From: Alentia gelatinosa
Lineage: Eukaryota > Annelida > Polychaeta > Phyllodocida > Polynoidae
DNA: 64,000 nucleotides
Assembly: GCA_950022655.1 (NCBI GenBank)
Contig: OX465584.1
Span: forward strand, 1,869,694 to 1,933,693
Direction: 5' to 3'
Part shown: positions 8,015 through 21,831 of the stretch, piece by piece
Numbering within the stretch: the first letter of the stretch is position 1
Layout of the letters: the number at the start of each line of letters is the position of its first letter
Notes under the pieces: model-generated
What the model was told of the DNA's origin: nothing
Seen by the model: only the letters and a program-made list of their open reading frames with translations
Databases searched by the model: none
Translations under genes and position numbers: made by a program

Positions 8015-9338
8015 ATCAATTTGATTTCACAGACCTTCCATCTAAATTGTACATTCATGGCAGTTTTATTTTAAATTGAGGAAAAAGGGCTTTTAATGTA
8101 GCATATTCACGTTGGCTGCAGAATCTGTCTCCTTGAATTTAGAACTTCAAAAACCGTCACAACATGTATCTGAGTGTCTCATTTACCTGATGGATTCAAT
8201 TCCGGCACTTTGACTCCAATATTGTGCATTATTCAGTTGTACATGTAAGAAATTCCTATCGCTGTAGAATCTGTTTCTTTAAAATGATAACGACACGTAG
8301 CCGAATATATTTACTACCGTTTGATTTGATTTCATCGTTTTAGCATCAAAACTGTTCATTCTACAGTCGGGTTATTAAATATCAACGAAATAGGGCTTTT
8401 AAGGTAGCATATTCACGTTGGCTACAGAATCTATGTTCTTTAAGTTGAAACTTAAAAAACCGTCGTAACATATATCTGAAGGTGAATGGATTCAATTACA
8501 TCACTTCAACTCCATCATACGCATTATAGTGTTGTACATGAAAGAAATCCCTATCGCTGTAGAATCTGATTCCTTCAAGTTTCGAATCAGAGAATGGTCT
8601 CGACACATAGCTCAGTAACTTAACTACCCATTATATGATTTCATTGATCATTCTAACTGTTCATTCTACGGCAGTTATATTTCAAATAGATGAAAAAGAG
8701 CTTTTAATGTAGCATATAATCTGTCACCTTGAATTAAAAACTCACAAAACCGTCACAACATGTATCTGAGTGTCTCATTTACTTGATTGCTTCAATTCCA
8801 GCACTCTAACACTATTATTGTGCATTATTCAGCTGTACATGTAAGAAATTCCTATCGCTGTAGAAACTGTTTCCTAAAAATGATAGCGACACGTAGCCAA
8901 ATATATTTACCACCGTTTGATATGATTTCATCCTTTTAGCATCAAAACTGTTTATTTTTCAGTTGGTCATTTAAGATCAACGAAATAGGGCTTTTAACGT
9001 AGCATATTCACGTTGGTTACAGAATCTATGTTCTTGAAGTTGAAACTTCAAAACTGTCGAAATATTTACTTGATGGATTCAATTTCTGCACACTTGCCCT
9101 CATAAAATTGCTTTTAATATAGAATATTAGAGTTGGCTGCAGAATCTGTCTCCCTGAAGTTAAAACTTCAAAAATCGTCACAAACATTTACCTAATGGAT
9201 TCGATTCCGGCACTCTACTCCAATATTGCGCATTATTCTGTTGTACATGTAAGAAATTGCTATCGCTGTAGAATCTATTTCCTTGGAGTAAGCAATCTAC
9301 AAATTGTGATGACACGTAGCTCAGTGTACTAACTACCG
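8015..9338 (+). repeat. 1,324-bp module, right copy of a tandem pair
   Basis: It abuts the copy at 6691 and ends where the type A monomer of the next 9,339-bp unit begins. Private marks are CTTCCATC for CTACCATC near its start and GTTGGCTGC for GTTGACTGC. It shares CACTATTATTG with the module at 955, not with its immediate neighbour. Confidence 0.9.
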
Positions 9339-10293
9339 ATCAATTTGATTTCACAGACCTACCATCTAAATTGTACATTCATGGCAGTTTTATTTTAAAT
9401 TGAGGAAAAAGGGCTTTTAATGTAGCATATTCACGTTGGCTGCAGAATCTGTCTCCTTGAATTTAGAACTTCAAAAACCGTCACAACATGTATCTGAGTG
9501 TCTCATTTACTTGATTGCTTCGATTCCGGCACTCTAACTCTAATATTGTGCATTATTCTGTTGTACATGTAAGAAATTCCTATCGCTGTAGAATCTCTTT
9601 CCTAAAATTGATAACGACACGTAGCCGAATATATTTACTACCGTTTGATTTGATTTCATCGTATTAGCATCAAAACTGTTCATTCTACAGTCGGGTTATT
9701 AAATATCAACGAAATAGGGCTTTTAACGTAGCATATTCACGTTGGCTACAAAATCTATGTTCTTGAAGTTGAAACTTCAAAAACCGTCGTAACATGTATC
9801 TGAAGGTCTCATTTACTCAATGGATTCAATTACGTCACTTAAACTCCATCATACGCATTAAAGTGTTGTACATGAAAGAAATTCCTATCGCTGTAGAATC
9901 TGATTCCTTGAAGTTTCGAATCAGAGAATTGACACGACATATAGCTCAGTAACTTAATCACTTAGTAACTACCCATTATTTGATTTCATTGATCTAACAC
10001 CAAAACTGTTCATTCTACCGCAGTTATATTTCAAATAGATGAAAAAGGGCTTTTAATGTAGCATATTCACGTTGGCTGTAAAATCTGTCACCTTGAAGTC
10101 AAAACTTCAAAAATCGTCACAACATGTATCTGAGCGTCTCATTTTCCTGATCGATTTGATTCCGGCACTCTACTCCAATTTTGCGCATTATTCTGTTGTA
10201 CATGTAAGAAATTCCTATCGCTGTAGAATCTGTTTCCTTGAGGTAAGGAATTAACAAATTGTGATGACACGTAGCTTAGTGTACTAACTACCG

Positions 10294-11617
10294 ATCAATT
10301 TGATTTCACAGACCTACCATCTAAATTGTACATTCATGGCAGTTTTATTTTAAATTGAGGAAAAAGGGCTTTTAATGTAGCATATTCACGTTGACTGCAG
10401 AATCTGTCTCCTTGAATTTAGAACTTCAAAAACCGTCACAACATGTATCTGAGTGTCTCATTTACCTGATGGATTCAATTCCGGCACTTTGACTCCAATA
10501 TTGTGCATTATTCAGTTGTACATGTAAGAAATTCCTATCGCTGTAGAATCTGTTTCTTTAAAATGATAACGACACGTAGCCGAATATATTTACTACCGTT
10601 TGATTTGATTTCATCGTTTTAGCATCAAAACTGTTCATTCTACAGTCGGGTTATTAAATATCAACGAAATAGGGCTTTTAAGGTAGCATATTCACGTTGG
10701 CTACAGAATCTATGTTCTTTAAGTTGAAACTTAAAAAACCGTCGTAACATATATCTGAAGGTGAATGGATTCAATTACATCACTTCAACTCCATCATACG
10801 CATTATAGTGTTGTACATGAAAGAAATCCCTATCGCTGTAGAATCTGATTCCTTCAAGTTTCGAATCAGAGAATGGTCTCGACACATAGCTCAGTAACTT
10901 AACTACCCATTATATGATTTCATTGATCATTCTAACTGTTCATTCTACGGCAGTTATATTTCAAATAGATGAAAAAGAGCTTTTAATGTAGCATATAATC
11001 TGTCACCTTGAATTAAAAACTCACAAAACCGTCACAACATGTATCTGAGTGTCTCATTTACTTGATTGCTTCAATTCCAGCACTCTAACACTATTATTGT
11101 GCATTATTCAGCTGTACATGTAAGAAATTCCTATCGCTGTAGAAACTGTTTCCTAAAAATGATAGCGACACGTAGCCAAATATATTTACCACCGTTTGAT
11201 ATGATTTCATCCTTTTAGCATCAAAACTGTTTATTTTTCAGTTGGTCATTTAAGATCAACGAAATAGGGCTTTTAACGTAGCATATTCACGTTGGTTACA
11301 GAATCTATGTTCTTGAAGTTGAAACTTCAAAACTGTCGAAATATTTACTTGATGGATTCAATTTCTGCACACTTGCCCTCATAAAATTGCTTTTAATATA
11401 GAATATTAGAGTTGGCTGCAGAATCTGTCTCCCTGAAGTTAAAACTTCAAAAATCGTCACAAACATTTACCTAATGGATTCGATTCCGGCACTCTACTCC
11501 AATATTGCGCATTATTCTGTTGTACATGTAAGAAATTGCTATCGCTGTAGAATCTATTTCCTTGGAGTAAGCAATCTACAAATTGTGATGACACGTAGCT
11601 CAGTGTACTAACTACCG
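10294..11617 (+). repeat. 1,324-bp module, copy of 955 at +9,339
   Basis: It carries the same internal order and marks (GTTGACTGC, CACTATTATTG) as 955-2278. The exact 9,339-bp offset of both ends shows that it belongs to the second 9,339-bp unit. Confidence 0.88.
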
Positions 11618-14600
11618 ATCAATTTGATTTCACAGACCTACCATCTAAATTGTACATTCATGGCAGTTTTATTTTAAATTGAGGAAAAAGGGCTTTTAAT
11701 GTAGCATATTCACGTTGGCTGCAGAATCTGTCTCCTTGAATTTAGAACTTCAAAAACCGTCACAACATGTATCTGAGTGTCTCATTTACTTGATTGCTTC
11801 GATTCCGGCACTCTAACTCTAATATTGTGCATTATTCTGTTGTACATGTAAGAAATTCCTATCGCTGTAGAATCTCTTTCCTAAAATTGATAACGACACG
11901 TAGCCGAATATATTTACTACCGTTTGATTTGATTTCATCGTATTAGCATCAAAACTGTTCATTCTACAGTCGGGTTATTAAATATCAACGAAATAGGGCT
12001 TTTAACGTAGCATATTCACGTTGGCTACAAAATCTATGTTCTTGAAGTTGAAACTTCAAAAACCGTCGTAACATGTATCTGAAGAACTCCAATATTGTGC
12101 ATTATTCAGTTGTACATGTAAGAAATTCCTGTCGGTGTAAAATCTGTTTCCTAAGAATGGCCACGACACTAAGCTCAGTTTCTGAGTAATACTACCCACT
12201 ATCTGATTATATTAATCTAACACCAAAACTGTTCATTCTCCGGCAGTTATATTTCAAATAGATGAAAAAGGGCTTTTAATGTAGCATATTCACGTTGGCT
12301 GTAAAATCTGTCACCTTGGAGATAAAATTTCAAAAATTGTCACAACATGTATCTGAGTGTCCTATTTACCTAATGGTTTCGATTCTGGCACTCTACTCCA
12401 ATTTTGCGCATTATTCTGTTGTAGAATCTGTTTCCTTGAGGTAAGGAATTAACAAATTGTGATGACATGTAGCTCAGTGTATGAACTACTGGTTAATCTG
12501 ATTTCATTAATCTAGCATCAAAATTATTCATTCTACAGCCTTTTTTCTGAAATCGACGAAATATGACTTTTAATGTAGCATTTTCATGTTGCATGCAGAA
12601 TCTGTCACTTTAACATTACGAAGTTCAAAACCGTCACAACATGTATCTGAGTGTCTCATTTACTTGATTGCTTCGATTCCGGCACTCTAACTCTAATATT
12701 GTGCATTATTCTGTTGTACATGTAAGAAATTCCTATCGCTGTAGAATCTCTTTCCTAAAATTGATAACGACACGTAGCCGAATATATTTACTACCGTTTG
12801 ATTTGATTTCATCGTATTAGCATCAAAACTGTTCATTCTACAGTCGGGTTATTAAATATCAACGAAATAGGGCTTTTAACGTAGCATATTCACGTTGGCT
12901 ACAAAATCTATGTTCTTGAAGTTGAAACTTCAAAAACCGTCGTAACATGTATCTGAAGGTCTCATTTACTCAATGGATTCAATTACGTCACTTCAACTCC
13001 ATCATACGCATTATAGTGTTGTACATGAAAGAAATTCCTATCGCTGTAGAATCTGATTCCTTGAAGTTTCGAATCAGAGAATTGACACGACATATAGCTC
13101 AGTAACTTATTCACTTAGTAACTACCCATTATTTGATTTCATTGATCTAACACCAAAACTGTTCATTCTACCGCAGTTATATTTCAAATAGATGAAAAAG
13201 GGCTTTTAATGTAGCATATTCACGTTGGCTGTAAAATCTGTCACCTTGAAGTCAAAACTTCAAAAATCGTCACAACATGTATCTGAGCGTCACATTTTCC
13301 TGATCGATTTGATTCCGGCACTCTACTCCAATTTTGCGCATTATTCTGTTGTACATGTAAGAAATTCCTATCGCTGTAGAATCTGTTTCCTTGAGGTAAG
13401 GAATTAACAAATTGTGATGACACGTAGCATAGTGTACTAACTACCGATCAATTTGATTTCACAGACCTACCATCTAAATTGTACATTCATGGCAGTTTTA
13501 TTTTAAATTGAGGAAAAAGGGCTTTTAATGTAGCATATTCACGTTGACTGCAGAATCTGTCTCCTTGAATTTAGAACTTCAAAAACCGTCACAACATGTA
13601 TCTGAGTGTCTCATTTACCTGATGGATTCAATTCCGGCACTTTGACTCCAATATTGTGCATTATTCAGTTGTACATGTAAGAAATTCCTATCGCTGTAGA
13701 ATCTGTTTCTTTAAAATGATAACGACACGTAGCCGAATATATTTACTACCGTTTGATTTGATTTCATCGTTTTAGCATCAAAACTGTTCATTCTACAGTC
13801 GGGTTATTAAATATCAACGAAATAGGGCTTTTAAGGTAGCATATTCACGTTGGCTACAGAATCTATGTTCTTTAAGTTGAAACTTAAAAAACCGTCGTAA
13901 CATATATCTGAAGGTGAATGGATTCAATTACATCACTTCAACTCCATCATACGCATTATAGTGTTGTACATGAAAGAAATTCCTATCGCTGTAGAATCTG
14001 ATTCCTTCAAGTTTCGAATCAGAGAATTGTTTTGACACATAGCTCAGTAACTTAACTACCCATTATATGATTTCATTGATCATTCTAACTGTTCATTCTA
14101 CGGCAGTTATATTTCAAATAGATGAAAAAGGGCTTTTAATGTAGCATATAATCTGTCACCTTGAATTAAAAACTCCCAAAACCGTCACAACATGTATCTT
14201 TGTGTCTCATTTACTTGATGGATTCAATTTCAACAGATTCAACTTCGTTTTAGCAAAGAATATTCAAGTTGGGTGCAGAATCTGTCTCCTTGAAGTTTAA
14301 ACTTCAATGAGCGTCTCATTTACCTAATGGATCCGATTCCGACACTCTACCCCAATATTGCACATTATTCTGTTGTACATGGAAGAAATTCCTATCGCTG
14401 TAGAATCTGTTTCCTTGAAGTTAGCAATCTACTAATTGTGATGACACGAAACTCAGTGTTTTAGCTACCGCTTAATTTCATTTCACAGACCCACTATCAA
14501 AATTATACATTGTACGGCAGTTTCATTTTAAATCGAGGAAAAAAGAGCTGTTAATGTAGCATATTCACGTTGGCCGCAGAATCTGCCTCCTTGAAGTAAG

Positions 14601-16029
14601 AACTTCAAAAACCGTCACAACATTTATCTGAGTGTCTCATTTACTTGATGGATTCAGTTCCGGCACTTTAACTCCAATATTGTGCATTATTCAGTTGTAC
14701 ATGTAAGAAATTCCTGTCGCTGTAGAATCTGTTTCCTAAGAATGGCCACGACACTAAGCTCAGTTTCTGAGTAATACTACCCACTATCTGATTTCATTAA
14801 TCTAACACCAAAACTGTTCATTCTCCGGCAGTTATATTTCAAATAGATGAAAAAGGGCTTTTGATGTAGCATATTCACGTTTGGCTTTCAAAAATTGTCA
14901 CAACATGTATCTGAGTGTCCTATTTACCTAATGGTTTCGATTCCGGCACTCTACTCCAATTTCGCGCATTATTCTGTTGTACATGTAAGAAATTCCTATC
15001 GCTGTAGAATCTGTTTCCTTGAGGTAAGGAATCAACAAATAGTGATGACATGTAGCTCAGTGTATGAACTACTGGTTAATCTGATTTCATTAATCTAGCA
15101 TCAAAATTATTCATTCTACAGCCTTTTTTCTGAAATCGACGAAATATGACTTTTAATGTAGCATTTTCATGTTGCATGCAGAATCTGTCACTTTTACATT
15201 ACGAAGTTCAAAAGCGTCACAACATGTATCTGAGTGTCTCATTTACTTGATTGCTTCGATTCCGGCACTCTAACTCTAATATTGTGCATTATTCTGTTGT
15301 ACATGTAAGAAATTCCTATCGCTGTAGAATCTCTTTCCTAAAATTGATAACGACACGTAGCCGAATATATTTACTACCGTTTGATTTGATTTCATCGTAT
15401 TAGCATCAAAACTGTTCATTCTACAGTCGGGTTATTAAATATCAACGAAATAGGGCTTTTAACGTAGCATATTCACGTTGGCTACAAAATCTATGTTCTT
15501 GAAGTTGAAACTTCAAAAACCGTCGTAACATGTATCTGAAGGTCTCATTTACTCAATGGATTCAATTACGTCACTTAAACTCCATCATACGCATTAAAGT
15601 GTTGTACATGAAAGAAATTCCTATCGCTGTAGAATCTGATTCCTTGAAGTTTCGAATCAGAGAATTGACACGACATATAGCTCAGTAACTTAATCACTTA
15701 GTAACTACCCATTATTTGATTTCATTGATCTAACACCAAAACTGTTCATTCTACCGCAGTTATATTTCAAATAGATGAAAAAGGGCTTTTAATGTAGCAT
15801 ATTCACGTTGGCTGTAAAATCTGTCACCTTGAAGTCAAAACTTCAAAAATCGTCACAACATGTATCTGAGCGTCTCATTTTCCTGATCGATTTGATTCCG
15901 GCACTCTACTCCAATTTTGCGCATTATTCTGTTGTACATGTAAGAAATTCCTATCGCTGTAGAATCTGTTTCCTTGAGGTAAGGAATTAACAAATTGTGA
16001 TGACACGTAGCTTAGTGTACTAACTACCG

Positions 16030-17353
16030 ATCAATTTGATTTCACAGACCTACCATCTAAATTGTACATTCATTGCAGTTTTATTTTAAATTGAGGAAAA
16101 AGGGCTTTTAATGTAGCATATTCACGTTGACTGCAGAATCTGTCTCCTTGAATTTAGAACTTCAAAAACCGTCACAACATGTATCTGAGTGTCTCATTTA
16201 CCTGATGGATTCAATTCCGGCACTTTGACTCCAATATTGTGCATTATTCAGTTGTACATGTAAGAAATTCCTATCGCTGTAGAATCTGTTTCTTTAAAAT
16301 GATAACGACACGTAGCCGAATATATTTACTACCGTTTGATTTGATATCATCGTTTTAGCATCAAAACTGTTCATTCTACAGTCGGGTTATTAAATATCAA
16401 CGAAATAGGGCTTTTAAGGTAGCATATTCACGTTGGCTACAGAATCTATGTTCTTTAAGTTGAAACTTAAAAAACCGTCGTAACATATATCTGAAGGTGA
16501 ATGGATTCAATTACATCACTTCAACTCCATCATACGCATTATAGTGTTGTACATGAAAGAAATCCCTATCGCTGTAGAATCTGATTCCTTCAAGTTTCGA
16601 ATCAGAGAATGGTCTCGACACATAGCTCAGTAACTTAACTACCCATTATATGATTTCATTGATCATTCTAACTGTTCATTCTACGGCAGTTATATTTCAA
16701 ATAGATGAAAAAGAGCTTTTAATGTAGCATATAATCTGTCACCTTGAATTAAAAACTCACAAAACCGTCACAACATGTATCTGAGTGTCTCATTTACTTG
16801 ATTGCTTCAATTCCAGCACTCTAACTCTATTATTGTGCATTATTCAGCTGTACATGTAAGAAATTCCTATCGCTGTAGAAACTGTTTCCTAAAAATGATA
16901 GCGACACGTAGCCAAATATATTTACCACCGTTTGATATGATTTCATCCTTTTAGCATCAAAACTGTTTATTTTTCAGTTGGTCATTTAAGATCAACGAAA
17001 TAGGGCTTTTAACGTAGCATATTCACGTTGGTTACAGAATCTATGTTCTTGAAGTTGAAACTTCAAAACTGTCGAAATATTTACTTGATGGATTCAATTT
17101 CTGCACACTTGCCCTCATAAAATTGCTTTTAATATAGAATATTAGAGTTGGCTGCAGAATCTGTCTCCCTGAAGTTAAAACTTCAAAAATCGTCACAAAC
17201 ATTTACCTAATGGATTCGATTCCGGCACTCTACTCCAATATTGCGCATTATTCTGTTGTACATGTAAGAAATTGCTATCGCTGTAGAATCTATTTCCTTG
17301 GAGTAAGCAATCTACAAATTGTGATGACACGTAGCTCAGTGTACTAACTACCG
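16030..17353 (+). repeat. 1,324-bp module, copy of 6691 at +9,339
   Basis: It shares the marks TCATTGCAG, GATATCATCG and CTCTATTATTG with 6691-8014. It is followed at 17354 by the start of the CTTCCATC copy, which is interrupted at about 17970. Confidence 0.88.
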
Positions 17354-17969
17354 ATCAATTTGATTTCACAGACCTTCCATCTAAATTGTACATTCATGGC
17401 AGTTTTATTTTAAATTGAGGAAAAAGGGCTTTTAATGTAGCATATTCACGTTGGCTGCAGAATCTGTCTCCTTGAATTTAGAACTTCAAAAACCGTCACA
17501 ACATGTATCTGAGTGTCTCATTTACCTGATGGATTCAATTCCGGCACTTTGACTCCAATATTGTGCATTATTCAGTTGTACATGTAAGAAATTCCTATCG
17601 CTGTAGAATCTGTTTCTTTAAAATGATAACGACACGTAGCCGAATATATTTACTACCGTTTGATTTGATTTCATCGTTTTAGCATCAAAACTGTTCATTC
17701 TACAGTCGGGTTATTAAATATCAACGAAATAGGGCTTTTAAGGTAGCATATTCACGTTGGCTACAGAATCTATGTTCTTTAAGTTGAAACTTAAAAAACC
17801 GTCGTAACATATATCTGAAGGTGAATGGATTCAATTACATCACTTCAACTCCATCATACGCATTATAGTGTTGTACATGAAAGAAATCCCTATCGCTGTA
17901 GAATCTGATTCCTTCAAGTTTCGAATCAGAGAATGGTCTCGACACATAGCTCAGTAACTTAACTACCCA
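17354..17969 (+). repeat. 1,324-bp module, partial, ending at a higher-order switch
   Basis: It matches 8015-8630, including CTTCCATC. After CATTATAT it changes: TATAATTTC for TATGATTTC, then AACTGGATATTC for AACTGTTCATTC, then the truncated CTCCCAAAAC lineage instead of CTCACAAAAC. This is where the 9,339-bp order stops. Confidence 0.82.
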
Positions 17970-20900
17970 TTATATAATTTCATTGATCATTCTAACTGGA
18001 TATTCTACGGCAGTTATATTTCAAATAGATGAAAAAGAGCTTTTAATGTAGCATATAATCTGTCACCTTGAATTAAAAACTCCCAAAACCGTCACAACAT
18101 GTATCTTTGTGTCTCATTTACTTGATGGATTCAATTTCAACAGATTCAACTTACTTTTAGCAAAGAATATTAAAGTTGGGTGCAGAATCTGTCTCCTTGA
18201 AGTTAAAACTTCAATGAGCGTCTCATTTACCTAATGGATTCGATTCCGACACTCTACCCCAATATTGCACATTATTCTGTTGTACATGTAAGAAATTCCT
18301 ATCGCTGTAGAATCTGTTTCCTTGAAGTTAGCAATCTACAAATTGTGATGACACGAAACTGAGTGTTTTAGCTACCGCTTAATTTCATTTCACAGACCCA
18401 CTATCAAAATTATACATTGTACGGCAGTTTCATTTTAAATCAAGATAAAAAGGGCTGTTATTGTAGCATATTCACGTTTGCCGCAGAATCTGTCTCCTTG
18501 AAGTAAGAACTTCAAAAACCGTCACAACATGTATCTGAGTGTCTCATTTACTTGATTGCTTCAATTCCAGCACTCTAACTCTAATATTGTATTCAGCTGT
18601 ACATGTAAGAAATTCCTATCGCTGTAGAATCTGTTTCCTTGAAGTAAGCAATCTACAAATTGTGATGACACGTAGCTCAGTGTACTAAGTACCGATCAAT
18701 TTGATTTCACAGACCTACCATCTAAATTGTACATTCATGGCAGTTTTATTTTTTAAATTGAGGAAAAAGGGCTTTTAATGTAGCATATTCACGTTGGCTG
18801 CAGAACTTCAAAAACCGTCACAACATGTATCTGAGTGTCTCATTTACTTGATGGATTCAATTCCGGCACTTTAACTCCAATATTGTGCATTATTCAGTTC
18901 TACATGTAAGAAATTCCTGTCGCTGTAGAATCTGTTTCCTAAGAATGGCCACGACACTAAGCTCAGTTTCTGAGTAATACTACCCACTATCTGATCTCAT
19001 TAATCTAACACCAAAACTGTTCATTCTCAGGCAGTTATATTTCAAATAGATGAAAAAGGGCTTTAAATGTAGCATATTCACCTTGGCTGTAAAATCTGTC
19101 ACCTTGAAGATAAAATTTCAAAAATTGTCACAACATGTATCTGAGTGTCCTATTTACCTAATGGTTTCGATTCCGGCACTCTACTCCAATTTTGCGCATT
19201 ATTCTGTTGTACATGTAAGAAATTCCTATCGCTGTAGAATCTGTTTCCTTGAAGTAAGGAATTAACAAATTGTGATGACATGTAGCTCAGTGTATGAACT
19301 ACTGGTTAATCTGATTTCATTAATCTAGCATCAAAATTATTCATTCTACAGCCTTTTTTCTGAAATCGACGAAATATGACTTTTAATGTAGCATTTTCAT
19401 GTTGCATGCAGAATCTGTCACTTTAACATTACGAAGTTCAAAACCGTCACAACATGTATCTGAGTGTCTCATTTACTTGATTGCTTCGATTCTGGCACTC
19501 TTACTCTAATATTGTGCATTATTCTGTTGTACATGTAAGAAATTCCTATCGCTGGAGAATTTCTTTCCTAAAATTGATAACGACACGTGGCCGAATATAT
19601 TTACTACCGTTTGATTTGATTTCATCGTATTAGCATCAAAACTGTTCATTCTACAGTCGGGTTATTAAATATCAACGAAATAGGGCTTTTAACGTAGCAT
19701 ATTCACGTTGGCTACAAAATCTATGTTCTTGAAGTTGAAACTTCAAAAACCGTCGTAACATGTATCTGAAGAACTCCAATATTGTGCATTATTCAGTTGT
19801 ACATGTAAGAAATTCCTGTCGGTGTAAAATCTGTTTCCTAAGAATGGCCACGACACTAAGCTCAGTTTCTGAGTAATACTACCCACTATCTGATTTCATT
19901 AATCTAACACCAAAACTGTTCATTCTCCGGCAGTTATATTTCAAATAGATGAAAAAGGGCTTTTAATGTAGCATATTCACGTTGGCTGTAAAATCTGTCA
20001 CCTTGAAGATAAAATTTCAAAAATTGTCACAACATGTATCTGAGTGTCCTATTTACCTAATGGTTTCGATTCTGGCACTCTACTCCAATTTTGCGCATTA
20101 TTCTGTTGTAGAATCTGTTTCCTTGAGGTAAGGAATTAACAAATTGTGATGACATGTAGCTCAGTGTATGAACTACTGGTTAATCTGGTTTCATTAATCT
20201 AGCATCAAAATTATTCATTCTACAGCCTTTTTTCTGAAATCGACGAAATATGACTTTTAATGTAGCATTTTCATGTTGCATGCAGAATCTGTCACTTTAA
20301 CATTACGAAGTTCAAAACCGTCACAACATGTATCTGAGTGTCTCATTTACTTGATTGCTTCGATTCCGGCAATCTAACTCTAATATTGTGCATTATTCTG
20401 TTGTACATGTAAGAAATTCCTATCGCTGTAGAATCTCTTTCCTAAAATTGATAACGACACGTAGCCGAATATATTTACTACCGTTTGATTTGATTTCATC
20501 GTATTAGCATCAAAACTGTTCATTCTACAGTCGGGTTATTAAATATCAACGAAATAGGGCTTTTCACGTTGGCTACAAAATCTATGTTCTTGAAGTTGAA
20601 ACTTCAAAAACCGTCGTAACATGTATCTGAAGGTCTCATTTACTCAATGGATTCAATTACGTCACTTCAACTCTATCATACCGATTTTAGTGTTGTACAT
20701 GAAAGAAATTCCTATCGCTGTAGAATCTGATTCCTTGAAGTTTCGAATCAGAGAATTGACACGACACTAAGCTCAGTTACTGAGGTAATACTACCCATTA
20801 TTTGATTTCATTGATCTAACACCAAAACTGTTCAATCTACGGCAATTATATTTCAAAACGATGAAAAAGGGCTTTTAATGTAGCATATTCACGTTGGCTG

Positions 20901-21720
20901 TAAAATCTGTCACCTTGAAGTCAAAACTTCAAAAATCGTCACAACATGTATCTGAGCGTCTCATTTTCCTGATCGATTTGATTCCGGCAACAGATTCAAC
21001 TTCGTTTTAGCAAAGAATATTCAAGTTGGGTGCAGAATCTGTCTCCTTGAAGTTTAAACTTCAATGAGCGTCTCATTTACCTAATGGATCCGATTCCGAC
21101 ACTCTACCCCAATATTGCACATTATTCTGTTGTACATGGAAGAAATTCCTATCGCTGTAGAATCTGTTTCCTTGAAGTTAGCAATCTACTAATTGTGATG
21201 ACACGAAACTCAGTGTTTTAGCTACCGCTTAATTTCATTTCACAGACCCACTATCAAAATTATACATTGTACGGCAGTTTCATTTTAAATCGAGGAAAAA
21301 AGAGCTGTTAATGTAGCATATTCACGTTGGCCGCAGAATCTGTCTCCTTGAAGTAAGAACTTCAAAAACCGTCACAACATTTATCTGAGTGTCTCATTTA
21401 CTTGATGGATTCAATTCCGGCACTTTAACTCCAATATTGTGCATTATTCAGTTGTACATGTAAGAAATTCCTGTCGCTGTAGAATCTGTTTCCTAAGAAT
21501 GGCCACGACACTAAGCTCAGTTTCTGAGTAATACTACCCACTATCTGATTTCATTAATCTAACACCAAAACTGTTCATTCTCCGGCAGTTATATTTCAAA
21601 TAGATGAAAAAGGGCTTTTGATGTAGCATATTCACGTTTGGCTTTCAAAAATTGTCACAACATGTATCTGAGTGTCCTATTTACCTAATGGTTTCGATTC
21701 CGGCACTCTACTCCAATTTC
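17970..21720 (+). repeat. 3,751-bp alternative segment completing the 20,877-bp unit
   Basis: It contains a truncated fragment (CTTACTTTTAGC), a type E relative with CAAGATAAAAAGGGCTGTTATTG, a type A relative with a lengthened T run (ATTTTTTAAATTG), and an F relative with the 71-codon ATG frame at 19050. An 861-bp version of the 874-bp module follows at 19768-20628. At 20988 a type C monomer is cut after GATTCCGGC and joined to AACAGATTCAACTTCG. From there to about 21780 the sequence parallels 4893-5684. Confidence 0.85.
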
Positions 21721-21831
21721 GCGCATTATTCTGTTGTACATGTAAGAAATTCCTATCGCTGTAGAATCTGTTTCCTTGAGGTAAGGAATTAACAAATTGT
21801 GATGACACGTAGCTTAGTGTACTAACTACCG

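Larger units (their letters stand above)
955..10293 (+). repeat. 9,339-bp higher-order repeat, complete copy
   Basis: The order of monomer types repeats exactly at +9,339. Anchor 71 recurs at 9410, the type C frames at 733 / 3886 / 6469 recur at 10072 / 13225 / 15808, and all ends of the 1,324-bp modules shift by 9,339. Counting anchors from 71 to 9409 gives 33 segments: 29 full monomers and 4 truncated ones (at 1927, 4790, 7663 and 8987). The phase chosen here, starting at ATCAATTTGATTTC, is arbitrary. Bases 1-954 are the tail of a preceding copy (matching 9340-10293, with a difference at 213). Confidence 0.93.
10294..17969 (+). repeat. 9,339-bp higher-order repeat, incomplete copy (about 7,676 bp)
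   Basis: It matches 955-8630 in order and almost base for base. Differences noted between the copies include G at 4208 versus A at 13547, C at 3414 versus T at 12753, and T at 5247 versus C at 14586. The copy ends at about 17970, where the order changes. Confidence 0.92.
844..21720 (+). repeat. 20,877-bp super-unit, copy 1
   Basis: Bases from about 844 to 21780 recur at +20,877. Spot checks along the whole length agree, for example 955/21832, 3886/24763, 6469/27346, 10072/30949, 13225/34102, 15808/36685 and 19050/39927. The unit consists of one full 9,339-bp higher-order repeat, a partial second one and the 3,751-bp segment. The start is set where identity to the second copy begins, within the conserved box region, so it is uncertain by some tens of bases. 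Confidence 0.92.
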
